Part shown: positions 1-7,700 of the stretch, piece by piece
Layout: every line of letters begins with the position of its first letter
Numbering within the stretch: the first letter of the stretch is position 1
Origin: Deltaproteobacteria bacterium
GTDB lineage: Bacteria; Desulfobacterota; Desulfobacteria; Desulfobacterales; UBA11574
Length of the DNA stretch: 12,613 nt
Reading direction: 5' to 3'
Assembly (NCBI GenBank): GCA_019313025.1
Contig: JAFDCA010000085.1
Location: 1-12,613, forward strand
Notes under the pieces: generated by a model
The model's input: the letters and a program-made list of their open reading frames with translations, nothing else
Database searches by the model: none
Told to the model about the DNA's origin: nothing
Translations under genes and position numbers: made by a program

Positions 1-592
1 ATTTGTCAATCATCACCGATTGACAGGCCATGAAAACGATGTAGGCGCCTCCTGCCGTATTGCCGCCGGTGCTCATGGTGATCTGTTTAAGCCCCATTGC
101 CGACATTCGGGCCATATTGTAGAACATGGAAACAAAATGCTGATCGTCGGGAAAAACTTCGGCTTGCATGGGGAGAAAAGCACCGCCCGAATCCGCAATA
201 TAAACACTGTTCAGTCCGCAACGTTCGGCGATGGCCTGGGCCCTCATATGTTTTTTTAATGTAATGGGAAAATAGGTACCGGCTTTCACACGACTGTCAT
301 TGGCAAAAATCATGGTCCAATTGCCGTGAATTTTTCCCAATCCCGTCACAAGACCGCCACAGGGAACATCCATAACGCCGGGATACTCCATTCCAAAACC
401 TGCGATACTTCCGAGTTCATAAAATTCGGTTTCCGAATCGATGAGTTTACTGATAAGTTCCCGGACCGGCTGTTTGCCCTGCTTTTTCAGCCTTTGAACA
501 GCGTTTTCTCCACCGGGCCACATGGCCTGATAAACCCGTTCAGCCAATTTTTTTTCTTCATTTATCCAGAATGATCGATTTTCGTTGGTCAT
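1..592 (-). CDS. Acyl-CoA carboxylase carboxyltransferase (beta) subunit, methylcrotonyl-CoA carboxylase-like; C-terminus cut by the window edge
   Basis: Reading the minus strand from an ATG at 592-590 gives 197 residues without a stop before the left edge. The family usually has about 510-540 residues, so roughly the N-terminal third is seen. This subunit moves the carboxyl group from biotin to an acyl-CoA. Visible crotonase-fold motifs are DSGGA at residues 134-138, QAEVFPD at 143-149 and GGNTAGGAY at 176-184. The DSGGA...QAEVFPD pairing is typical of methylcrotonyl-CoA (and geranyl-CoA) carboxylase beta subunits rather than propionyl-CoA carboxylase. The residues around 40-50 are less typical of that group, and glutaconyl-CoA decarboxylase alpha subunits are distant relatives, so the substrate is not certain. 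Its AAAGGA ribosome site overlaps the stop codon of the upstream hydratase gene, with 10 bases between genes, so they are cotranscribed. The biotin carboxylase partner would lie beyond the left edge. Confidence 0.85.
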   Translation of the reverse strand, partial: MTNENRSFWINEEKKLAERVYQAMWPGGENAVQRLKKQGKQPVRELISKLIDSETEFYELGSIAGFGMEYPGVMDVPCGGLVTGLGKIHGNWTMIFANDSRVKAGTYFPITLKKHMRAQAIAERCGLNSVYIADSGGAFLPMQAEVFPDDQHFVSMFYNMARMSAMGLKQITMSTGGNTAGGAYIVFMACQSVMIDK

Positions 593-602
593 GGGATTTC
601 CT

Positions 603-1385
603 TTATTTACCCTTATATACCGGCTTTCGTTTCTCATTAAAGGCGGCTAAACCTTCAAGGCGATCCTCTGTTGGGATGGTGACCCAGTAGGCATTGGATT
701 CAATGCCGAGGCCTGTGTGAAGATCGGTTTCAAGGCCGTAATTGATGGCATACTTGGCTTGTTCAATGGCAATGGGACCGGCTTCACAGATCATGGCGGC
801 CATTTTGAGACATTCATCAAGAAGCGATTCGGGCTCGTATATTTGATTGACGAGTCCAATCTGCAACGCTTCCCCGGCACCTACCCGACGTCCGGTAAAG
901 ATGAGTTCCTTTGCTTTACCCCGCCCAATCAATCTTGGAAGTCTCTGGGTGCCGCCGGCTCCGGGGATGATAGCAAGACGGGTTTCTGTAAGTCCCATTA
1001 AAGCATTCATGGATGCGATCCGAATATCACAGGCAAGGGCAAGCTCAGTTCCACCACCCAGCGCGACACCATTTATAGCGGCAATCACCGGCTTGTTGAG
1101 GTGTTCAATGGAAGTAAAAAGATTTCTGATGGTAAAAATGAATTCTTTTACTTGAGATTCGCTAAACGTGGTCCTTTCTTTTAAATCCGCTCCGGCACAA
1201 AAGGCTTTTTGCCCGGATCCGGTGATGATGACCACACGAATCTTATCATTGAATTTAAGGGCTTCAATCTGTTCTTTTAAAGCGTTAAGCATTGCAAAAT
1301 TAAAAGAATTCATTACCTCGGACCGGTTTAGCGTCAGAATCGAAATGCCGTCGCGTTCTTCTGTCAGAAGGACTTTTTCTTCCAT
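603..1385 (-). CDS. Enoyl-CoA hydratase, AUH/3-methylglutaconyl-CoA hydratase-like
   Basis: This 260-residue crotonase has the normal family length and both acid/base glutamates: Glu114 in GGGTELALACD and Glu134 in GLTETRLAIIPGAGGTQRL. The oxyanion-hole segment CAGADLKER is at 63-71. The CAGADLKER motif, the KAKELIFTGR stretch and the C-terminal IPTEDRLEGLAAFNEKRKP closely recall human AUH and the B. subtilis YngF type, which hydrate 3-methylglutaconyl-CoA in leucine breakdown. Many bacterial crotonyl-CoA hydratases share parts of this pattern, so the substrate is inferred. The neighbouring methylcrotonyl-CoA-carboxylase-like gene, which would make its substrate, supports the leucine-type role. 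It is also the only intact hydratase in the window, so it may also hydrate crotonyl-CoA for the plus-strand genes. The start has GGA nine bases upstream. A 159-base gap (1386-1544) separates it from the dehydrogenase gene; I see no convincing promoter or terminator there. Confidence 0.93.
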   Translation of the reverse strand: MEEKVLLTEERDGISILTLNRSEVMNSFNFAMLNALKEQIEALKFNDKIRVVIITGSGQKAFCAGADLKERTTFSESQVKEFIFTIRNLFTSIEHLNKPVIAAINGVALGGGTELALACDIRIASMNALMGLTETRLAIIPGAGGTQRLPRLIGRGKAKELIFTGRRVGAGEALQIGLVNQIYEPESLLDECLKMAAMICEAGPIAIEQAKYAINYGLETDLHTGLGIESNAYWVTIPTEDRLEGLAAFNEKRKPVYKGK

Positions 1386-1544
1386 GGTATGTATCCTTTT
1401 TCAACCATCATGGGTTAATGATTATTTAGCAAACGCTACAAGAGTTTTATGTCTAAAAATACAAATACAAATAGATTTCAAATTCCCTCTTGAGATAACC
1501 AGGCCGAGTCTTATGGACGAGGATTTTGCTTTTGATCAACAACC

Positions 1545-2693
1545 CTAACATCCGATATACCGAGAAATGACGATTCTCTGAACCTCGGAAGTTCCTTCTC
1601 CAATGTCGAGAAGTTTCTGGTCTCGGTAGAATCTTTCCACGTTGTATTCCTTCATCAAACCATATCCGCCGTGGATCTGAACAGCATGGTTCGCAACTCG
1701 GCCCATAAGTTCAGAACAGTAGAGTTTGGCCATGGCGGCTTCCTTTTCAAAAGGCCTTTTATGATCTTTCAGCCAGCAGGCCTTATAGAGGAGATTGCGG
1801 GCACATTCAATTTCAAGGGCGCAGTCTGCCAGTTTAAAAGCCACGGCCTGGAACTTACAAATGGGTTGTCCGAACTGAACCCTGTTTTTGGCATATTTGA
1901 GTGCGGCATCATAAGCCCCCTGTGCCCCCCCGAGTCCCATAGCAGCAATGGAAAGCCTGCCGCCGTCAAGGGTTGCCAGCATTTGGTGAAAACCGTCCCC
2001 TGGACAACCTAAAATATTATTTTCAGGAATTCTGACATCATCAAAATAAAGTTCAGCGGTGTCTGAAGCCCGCCACATCATCTTTTGATGCATGGGAACG
2101 GCTTTAAAACCCGGCGTTCCGTGTTCCACCAAAAAGCACGTATATTCCGGTTTTCCACTGGGTCGGTTACCGGTAACCGCCTGAACCGTCACCCCCATGC
2201 TCAGATCGCATGATGCATTGGTGATGAAAATTTTTGATCCGTTGAGAACCCATTTGCTACCATCTTTTACGGCGGTAGTTTTGCTGCCGCCGGCATCGGA
2301 ACCGGCAGTAGGTTCGGTCAGGCCAAACCCCCACAGCCCCTCACCGGAGCAAAGTTTTGGAAGATACTTTTTCTTTTGTTCCTTTGTACCAAAATAGTAT
2401 ATGGGACCGATTCCCAGCGAGTTTCCGGCGGCAACGGTGGCTGCCTGAGATCCATCCACCCTTGCAATCTCTTCGACAGCAATAATGTAGGACAAATAGT
2501 CCATGCCCTGGCCATCATATTCCTCTGAGACAAACATGCCGAAAAGGCCGATTTCTCCCATTTTCAATGTTAGTTCGGCAGAAAATTCTTCTCTTTCATC
2601 GAGTTCCAAAGCCACCGGTGCAATTTCACTCTGTGCAAATTTTCGGACTTCTTTGCGAATCATTTCCTGTTCTTTGGTGAGATCGAAATCCAC
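1545..2693 (-). CDS. Acyl-CoA dehydrogenase (FAD, ETF-linked), short/branched-chain type
   Basis: A 382-residue acyl-CoA dehydrogenase of normal length. It oxidises an acyl-CoA to the 2-enoyl-CoA and passes electrons to electron-transfer flavoprotein. The FAD/substrate segment GLTEPTAGSDAGG lies at 124-136, the NRVQFGQPICKFQ flavin segment at 270-282, and the catalytic base is Glu366 in IGEGTSEVQR. Isovaleryl-CoA dehydrogenases instead carry their base in a helix-G LDLER-type motif and lack Glu at the C-terminal site. Here the equivalent stretch is LDGGR (residues 242-246) and the C-terminal Glu is present, so despite an IVD-like IGxGTSEV context this looks like a short- or 2-methyl-branched-chain enzyme. 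The start is GTG at 2693: GGAGAG sits 5 bases upstream, and the ATG five bases further up (2698) is in another frame. It lies 14 bases after the crotonase-like gene, in one operon. The stop is TAG. Confidence 0.93.
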   Translation of the reverse strand: MDFDLTKEQEMIRKEVRKFAQSEIAPVALELDEREEFSAELTLKMGEIGLFGMFVSEEYDGQGMDYLSYIIAVEEIARVDGSQAATVAAGNSLGIGPIYYFGTKEQKKKYLPKLCSGEGLWGFGLTEPTAGSDAGGSKTTAVKDGSKWVLNGSKIFITNASCDLSMGVTVQAVTGNRPSGKPEYTCFLVEHGTPGFKAVPMHQKMMWRASDTAELYFDDVRIPENNILGCPGDGFHQMLATLDGGRLSIAAMGLGGAQGAYDAALKYAKNRVQFGQPICKFQAVAFKLADCALEIECARNLLYKACWLKDHKRPFEKEAAMAKLYCSELMGRVANHAVQIHGGYGLMKEYNVERFYRDQKLLDIGEGTSEVQRIVISRYIGC

Positions 2694-2698
2694 GGCAT

Positions 2699-2704
2699 CT
2701 CTCC
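2699..2704 (-). promoter_or_regulatory. Ribosome binding site that fixes the GTG start of the acyl-CoA dehydrogenase
   Basis: GGAGAG on the minus strand, in the 14-base gap after the preceding stop codon, five bases before GTG at 2693-2691. The nearby ATG at 2698-2696 overlaps the site and opens a different frame, so GTG is the only start that fits both frame and spacing. Confidence 0.75.
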
Positions 2705-2707
2705 TGG

Positions 2708-3484
2708 TTATTTGTTTTTCCAGACGGGTTCCCGTTTTTCAATAAAAGCGTTAATTCCCTCTATGGCGTCTTCCGTGGCGCACAGAGACGCAAACAGTTC
2801 ATCCATATAGTCGATGGCCTGGTGATACGGAATTTCCGACATGGCGTAGACACCGGTTTTTCCAATCTGTATCGCCTGGGGGCTTTTTTTAGCAATCTTT
2901 GCGGCAAGTTTCATGGTTTCAGATTCAAGATCGTCCGGAGGGACCACTTTGTTTATCAAACCGAATTGTTGGGCTTCGGGCGCGGAAATAATATCTCCGG
3001 TCAGGATCATTTCAAGGGCTTTCTTTCGACCGACGTGACGTGCCAGGGGTACCGCAGGGCCTAGACAGATGAGTCCCACGTTAATGGCAGTGGTTCCAAA
3101 CCTGGCATTTTCGGCGGCTACCGCCAGGTCACAAGCAAACACAAGGCCGGCGCCATTGGCCACTGCAGCGCCTTTAACCGAGGCAATTACGGGTTTTTTC
3201 ATTCTGGGAAGGGTGTGATAAAATTCATCCATTAAATTCAGAAACTCCCGAAGTTCTTTGGGATTTTTCCCTTGAAATTCCGGGAGAGAGATGCCGGTGG
3301 AAAAATGCTTTCCCGCCGCACGGATTACCACGACGCGGACTTCGTCATCTTGGTCCATATCCATAAGGGTATCATTGAGTGCTCTGGCAAAAGGGACATT
3401 AAACGTGTTCATCTCTTCCGGACGGTTTAGTGTAATGATACCGATCATGTCCTGCTTTTCGGTCAATACGAGTTTTTTTTCCAT
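2708..3484 (-). CDS. Crotonase-superfamily protein without the hydratase glutamates (ECHDC3-like)
   Basis: A 258-residue crotonase-fold protein and the first gene of the minus-strand operon. The fold is clear: ITLNRPEEMN at 17-26, the HFSTGISLPEF oxyanion segment at 60-70, GAAVANGAGLVFACD at 105-119, INVGLICLGPAVPLAR at 134-149, and the REPVW ending. Alignment with the neighbouring hydratase shows both catalytic acids missing: Gly113 stands where that protein has Glu114, and Ala133 where it has Glu134. The NVGLxCxxPxVxLAR pattern resembles the ECHDC3 group, whose members also lack the usual acids and whose reaction is not well defined. It is therefore unlikely to be an ordinary enoyl-CoA hydratase; isomerase, thioesterase, decarboxylase or a binding role are possible. 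The start is supported by GGAGAG six bases before ATG. The dehydrogenase gene follows after 14 bases. Confidence 0.88.
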   Translation of the reverse strand: MEKKLVLTEKQDMIGIITLNRPEEMNTFNVPFARALNDTLMDMDQDDEVRVVVIRAAGKHFSTGISLPEFQGKNPKELREFLNLMDEFYHTLPRMKKPVIASVKGAAVANGAGLVFACDLAVAAENARFGTTAINVGLICLGPAVPLARHVGRKKALEMILTGDIISAPEAQQFGLINKVVPPDDLESETMKLAAKIAKKSPQAIQIGKTGVYAMSEIPYHQAIDYMDELFASLCATEDAIEGINAFIEKREPVWKNK

Positions 3485-3606
3485 GATATACTCTCCTTTT
3501 TGTTAAAGCCTAATATCGGTTTAGGTCAACATATCACGAGACATAATAGCATAAATATTGAAGGGTTAAAATTGATGAATTCATAAAAAGTCGAAATTAA
3601 TGGATA

Positions 3607-3642
3607 GGTGGTTTTTCGTATGTTACTTTTTTTGAAACCACC
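3607..3642. repeat. Inverted repeat / hairpin in the leader of the minus-strand operon
   Basis: GGTGGTTT at 3607-3614 pairs perfectly with AAACCACC at 3635-3642 around a 20-base loop. It lies between the distal minus-strand promoter and the first gene, so it would be in the leader RNA. No T-run follows on either strand, so it is not a classical terminator. A binding site for another regulator is an alternative. Confidence 0.4.
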
Positions 3643-3684
3643 AAGAATCGTCCAGATGATCCGCACGGTTTTTGGTTACAATAA

Positions 3685-3702
3685 TGAGCGAGCGCTCGGT
3701 CA
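3685..3702. promoter_or_regulatory. Palindromic operator 1 (predicted TetR-family site)
   Basis: TGAGCGAGCGCTCGGTCA is an 18-bp palindrome with one mismatched pair (the fourth base from each end). It begins about 8 bases past the predicted start of the minus-strand transcript. The same sequence, differing at one base, occurs at 3849-3866. Position, symmetry and the adjacent TetR-family gene make it a likely binding site of that regulator. Confidence 0.75.
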
Positions 3703-3716
3703 CAAAGCTTTGGGTA

Positions 3717-3745
3717 TTTGTATCTTTGATGGGCTGATTTGTCAA
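3717..3745 (-). promoter_or_regulatory. Predicted sigma-70 promoter of the minus-strand operon
   Basis: On the minus strand a consensus TTGACA (-35) at 3745-3740 is followed after 17 bases by TACAAA (-10, 4 of 6 matches) at 3722-3717. Transcription would begin near 3710 and run straight into operator 1. A weaker proximal candidate, TATTAT at 3548-3543, has only a poor -35. Confidence 0.5.
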
Positions 3746-3815
3746 TATCTTTCTTACTATTTGATTTGTAATGAATTTCTTAAATTATATGATTCCCTTT
3801 ATGATAGGAAACCTC

Positions 3816-3845
3816 TTGACAGATCAGATGAGGCCATGGTATCAA
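3816..3845 (+). promoter_or_regulatory. Predicted sigma-70 promoter of the TetR-family regulator gene
   Basis: TTGACA at 3816-3821, an 18-base spacer, then TATCAA (4 of 6 matches to the -10 consensus) at 3840-3845. The start would fall near 3852, inside operator 2 (3849-3866), an arrangement suited to autorepression. Confidence 0.55.
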
Positions 3846-3848
3846 TCT

Positions 3849-3866
3849 TGAACGAGCGCTCGGTCA
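3849..3866. promoter_or_regulatory. Palindromic operator 2 (predicted TetR-family site)
   Basis: TGAACGAGCGCTCGGTCA differs from operator 1 only at its fourth base and has its single mismatched pair at the same place. The 10-bp core CGAGCGCTCG is perfect. It covers the predicted start site of the regulator transcript, 47 bases before the start codon. Confidence 0.78.
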
Positions 3867-3913
3867 GAATTGTCCATCGTTCAAGGTCTATCAAATAATG
3901 TTTTGGAGTTGTT

Positions 3914-4549
3914 ATGAAACAAGGGCATGCGACAAAAGAAATCCCCACGCAAATAAAAAATCCGGAACTTGTGGAACAGCGTCATCGCCAGATTGTAGAT
4001 GCTGCGGTTCAGCTGTTCATAAATCAGGGGTTTCATAAGACCACGACTCGGCAGATCGCCCGTTCAGCAGGTATTTCCATTGGTTCATTGTATGAATATA
4101 TCGCTTCCAAGGAGGATATTTTGTATCTGGTTTGTGATGCCATCCACGCCGAGGTCGAGCGGGGCGTTTCTGAAGCGATGACAAGGGCGTCAGGGGGTCG
4201 AAGTTCAGTGGCTGAGGTGATTCGTGAATATTTTTTAGTCTGCAACCGAATGAGCGACCATATCCTTTTGATTTATCAGGAAACTCAATCTCTCCCACCC
4301 CAATGGCGCAAAAAGGTACTCGAGAATGAAGTGCGCATTACCGGTATTTTTATGGAGGTGCTTGAGCGTTTGATTTCATCCGGCGATTTACCCCATTTAA
4401 GTGAGCGCTCCATGGAACTTATTGCACACAATATTTCTGTTCTGGGCCATATGTGGACGTTTCGGCGCTGGTTTCTTGCCCGACATTACAGCATTGAAGA
4501 TTATATCGGGCTCCAAACCGAATTTATTCTTGGAATATCTCGAACCTAA
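3914..4549 (+). CDS. TetR/AcrR-family transcriptional regulator of acyl-CoA metabolism
   Basis: A 211-residue TetR-family protein. The N-terminal DNA-binding domain spans about 22-70: RHRQIVDAAVQLFINQGFH, then the helix-turn-helix TTRQIARSAGISIGSLYEYI at 44-63, and a KEDIL hinge. The C-terminal ligand domain has YQETQSLPPQWRKKV (121-135) and GHMWTFRRWFL (178-188), a pattern I associate with FadR-like TetR regulators near acyl-CoA mutase and dehydrogenase genes; such proteins usually release DNA on binding an acyl-CoA. GGAG lies five bases before the ATG. Operator 2 overlaps its own promoter and operator 1 the divergent one, so it probably represses itself and the minus-strand operon. Whether icmF is on the same transcript is unclear: the gap is 199 bases. 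The ligand is unknown; isobutyryl-, isovaleryl- or butyryl-CoA are natural guesses. Confidence 0.92.
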   Translation: MKQGHATKEIPTQIKNPELVEQRHRQIVDAAVQLFINQGFHKTTTRQIARSAGISIGSLYEYIASKEDILYLVCDAIHAEVERGVSEAMTRASGGRSSVAEVIREYFLVCNRMSDHILLIYQETQSLPPQWRKKVLENEVRITGIFMEVLERLISSGDLPHLSERSMELIAHNISVLGHMWTFRRWFLARHYSIEDYIGLQTEFILGISRT

Positions 4550-4582
4550 ACCGGATAAGTGGGAACTCTTTAGAACATTAGC

Positions 4583-4705
4583 AATTGACGATTTGTTGAT
4601 GTTGTTTCGCTGTTTAAATTGATTGTTGAATATTGGCTATGGACGATTTTTGGAATCGCTTTACTCAATCTATATATCAATGACATTGAGAAAATATCGT
4701 CAATT
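4583..4705. repeat. Widely spaced 10-bp inverted repeat in the tetR-icmF gap
   Basis: AATTGACGAT at 4583-4592 and its exact complement ATCGTCAATT at 4696-4705 flank 103 bases, with looser complementarity inside (GATTGTTGAATATTG against CAATATTAAATC...). The gap 4550-4748 shows no copy of the TetR operator, no clear promoter (TATATA at 4671 has a poor -35) and no B12-riboswitch-like motif. In AT-rich DNA the repeat may be chance. Confidence 0.3.
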
Positions 4706-4748
4706 TTCAATATTAAATCTACAATCTTCAATCGATTAAGGAGGATGC

Positions 4749-7700
4749 ATGACGACAGAGGTTGAAGTTTACAAACCCAAACACCCCATCAGGGTCGTTA
4801 CCGCTACATCCCTTTTTGATGGCCATGATGCATCCATAAACATCATGCGTCGCTTGCTTCAGGATACCGGTATTGAGGTCATTCACTTGGGACATAACCG
4901 CTCTGTCCATGAAATCGTTGACGCTGCTATCCAAGAAGATGTTCAAGGGTTGGCGGTGTCGAGTTATCAGGGCGGTCACATGGAATTTTTTAAATACATC
5001 GTCGATCTATTGAAAGAAAGAGATGTTTTGCACATCAAGGTGTTTGGCGGTGGTGGCGGTGTTATCATCCCTGAGGAGATAAGAGAGCTGGAATCATATG
5101 GCGTCACCAAAATATATTCTCCTGAAGACGGTGCCAAAATGGGGCTTCAGGGTATGATCAATCATATGATTAAAATGATGGATTTTTCTACGGTTAACAA
5201 GACCGATTTTGACTTTTCGGTGCTGTCTCCGGAAAACCCATTCATGGTTGCAAACTTGATTACGGCCGTTGAGCAGGCAAAGGCGCAGGGAGACGGCCAT
5301 CTTGCCCCACTCAGATCTCGAATTCAAAAAAAGATCGGGAAGCGAAACATACCGGTTATCGGTATTACCGGAACCGGTGGGGCCGGGAAATCGTCTCTGA
5401 CAGATGAAATTATCTTAAGAATTTTAAATGATCTTAAACATATTCATCTGGCGATCATCAGCAGCGATCCGTCCCGTCGCAAAACCGGCGGTGCGCTTTT
5501 AGGTGACAGAATACGTATGAATGCCATCGAAAATCCACGGGTCTATATGCGAAGCCTTGCTACCCGGGGATCACAGACGGAAATCCCCCATGCCCTGGCA
5601 GAAACCATAGAAGTTGCGAAAGCCGCGGGCTTTGATCTTATCATTGCGGAAACAGCGGGAATCGGGCAGGGAGATTCGAGTATCGTCGAGCTTGTTGATG
5701 TGTCGATTTATGTGATGACCAGTGAATTCGGGGCTGCTACCCAGCTCGAAAAAATAGACATGCTCGATTTTGCCCATCTTATCGTCGTGAACAAATATGA
5801 GAAACGAGGCGGCGAGGATGCGGTACGGGATGTGCGAAAACAGGTACAGCGCAACCGGAAAGCATGGGACAAATCTACGGAGGAAATGCCTGTTTACGGA
5901 ACCATTGCTTCCAAATTCAACGATGATGGTGTTACAGCTTTGTATCACGGAATTATCGATGCATTGTCAGAAAAAAAAGGGATCGTTTTGGAATCGAGTC
6001 TTTTCAGACCACCATCAAAAACATCGACATCGAAAACCATTATTATTCCTCCGGAGCGAATCCGTTACCTTGCTGAAATTTCTGACACCATTAGAATTTA
6101 TCATCAGACCACCAAAAATCAGGCAGATGCCGTCCGGAAGGTCTGGCACCTCAAGGAGGTCGCATCGGACGTAGCCGGGGATAGTCATGCAGCCGATACG
6201 TCACAGGTTTTAAATCGGCTCAAAATGGAAATTGAAAAGGCCGAAAACAGATTGCAGTCAGAGACGACCCGTCTGCTTGATGAATGGGAAGATATCAGAG
6301 AGACGTACACAAAAGACGAGCTGACATACCGTGTTCGGAACCGGGAGATTCGGGTGCCCCTTTACACAATGTCATTGGCGCATACCAAAATTCCGAAGAT
6401 TGTGCTTCCCAAGTATAAGGATCCCGGAGAAATCTACACCTGGCTGAGAGAAGAAAATATTCCCGGTCGGTTTCCGTTTACCTCGGGTGTTTTTCCGTTA
6501 AAACGGGTTGACGAAGATCCCACCCGTATGTTTGCAGGAGAAGGGGACCCTGCAAGAACCAACAGACGATTCAAGCTTTTATCTGCGGATGCCAAGGCCA
6601 AACGCCTGTCCACGGCATTTGATTCTGTCACATTATACGGCTACGATCCCGACACAAGGCCGGATATCTACGGCAAAGTCGGCACTTCCGGCGTCAGCAT
6701 ATGTACCCTCGACGATATGAAGGTGCTTTATGACGGTTTTAATTTATGCGCACCCAATACATCTGTTTCCATGACCATCAACGGGCCTGCTCCCATCATA
6801 CTTGCCATGTTTTTAAATACCGCCGTTGATCAACAGATTGATTTGTTTCGAGCCCGAAATGGAAGAGAACCTTCGAAGAAAGAATATAACGACATTCGAT
6901 CTAAGGCCCTTTCTGATGTTCGCGGAACGGTTCAAGCGGATATTTTAAAAGAAGATCAAGGCCAAAACACCTGTATTTTTTCCATTGAGTTTGCGCTGAA
7001 AATGATGGGAGATATCCAGAAGTACTTTATCGAAAACAACGTCCGAAATTTTTATTCGGTGTCTATTTCAGGATACCATATTGCCGAGGCCGGTGCCAAT
7101 CCGATCACCCAATTGGCCCTGACACTGGCAAACGGATTTACCTATGTCGAATATTATCTGTCCAGGGGTATGCCCATCGACAGCTTTGCACCCAATTTAT
7201 CCTTTTTCTTTTCCAATGGCATGGATCCGGAATATACGGTCATCGGAAGAGTGGCAAGACGTATTTGGTCTATCGCCATGAAACATAAATACAGAGGTTC
7301 TGACCGGTCTCAGATGTTGAAATATCATGTGCAGACCTCCGGCCGCTCCCTGCACAGTCAGGACATTCAGCTTAACGACATTCGGACAACACTCCAAGCA
7401 CTCTGTGCGATTTATGACAACTGCAACAGTTTGCACACCAATGCCTTTGATGAAGCCATTACAACGCCAAGCCATGAATCGGTCCGGCGTGCTTTGGCGA
7501 TTCAGCTCATTATAAATCAGGAATGGGGCCTTGCAAAAAGTGAGAATTTGAACCAAGGCAGCTTTGTTGTCGGGGAGTTGACGCGGTTGGTGGAGGAAGC
7601 GGTCCTTGCAGAATTCGACAGGATCACCGAACGCGGAGGTGTCCTGGGAGCCATGGAGACCGGTTATCAGAGAAGCAAGATTCAAGAGGAATCGATGTAT

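Larger units (their letters stand above)
3485..3913. promoter_or_regulatory. Divergent control region between the minus-strand operon and the TetR gene
   Basis: These 429 bases are AT-rich and hold no credible gene. They carry two outward-facing promoter candidates with TTGACA -35 boxes back to back (-35 boxes at 3740-3745 on minus and 3816-3821 on plus), one near-identical 18-bp palindrome downstream of each -10 box, and a hairpin in the transcribed leader of the minus-strand operon. The predicted leader of that operon is about 225 bases; the TetR leader is about 60 bases. Confidence 0.75.

Noticed and set aside
3608..3898. 96-codon open frame on the plus strand in the divergent region
   Set aside because: It starts at GTG with no ribosome site, has no recognisable domain, and covers the two operators and both predicted promoters.
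4402..4411. Third operator copy (GAGCGCTC) inside the TetR gene
   Set aside because: Only the eight-base centre matches; the flanking TGA...TCA symmetry is missing and it lies in coding sequence (LSERS).
4550..4748. Possible cobalamin riboswitch ahead of icmF
   Set aside because: No B12-box-like GCCACTG motif or compact multi-helix structure is visible; only a widely spaced 10-bp inverted repeat in AT-rich DNA.
7197..7685. 162-codon minus-strand open frame inside icmF
   Set aside because: Shadow of the strongly conserved mutase domain; no ribosome site or known family pattern.
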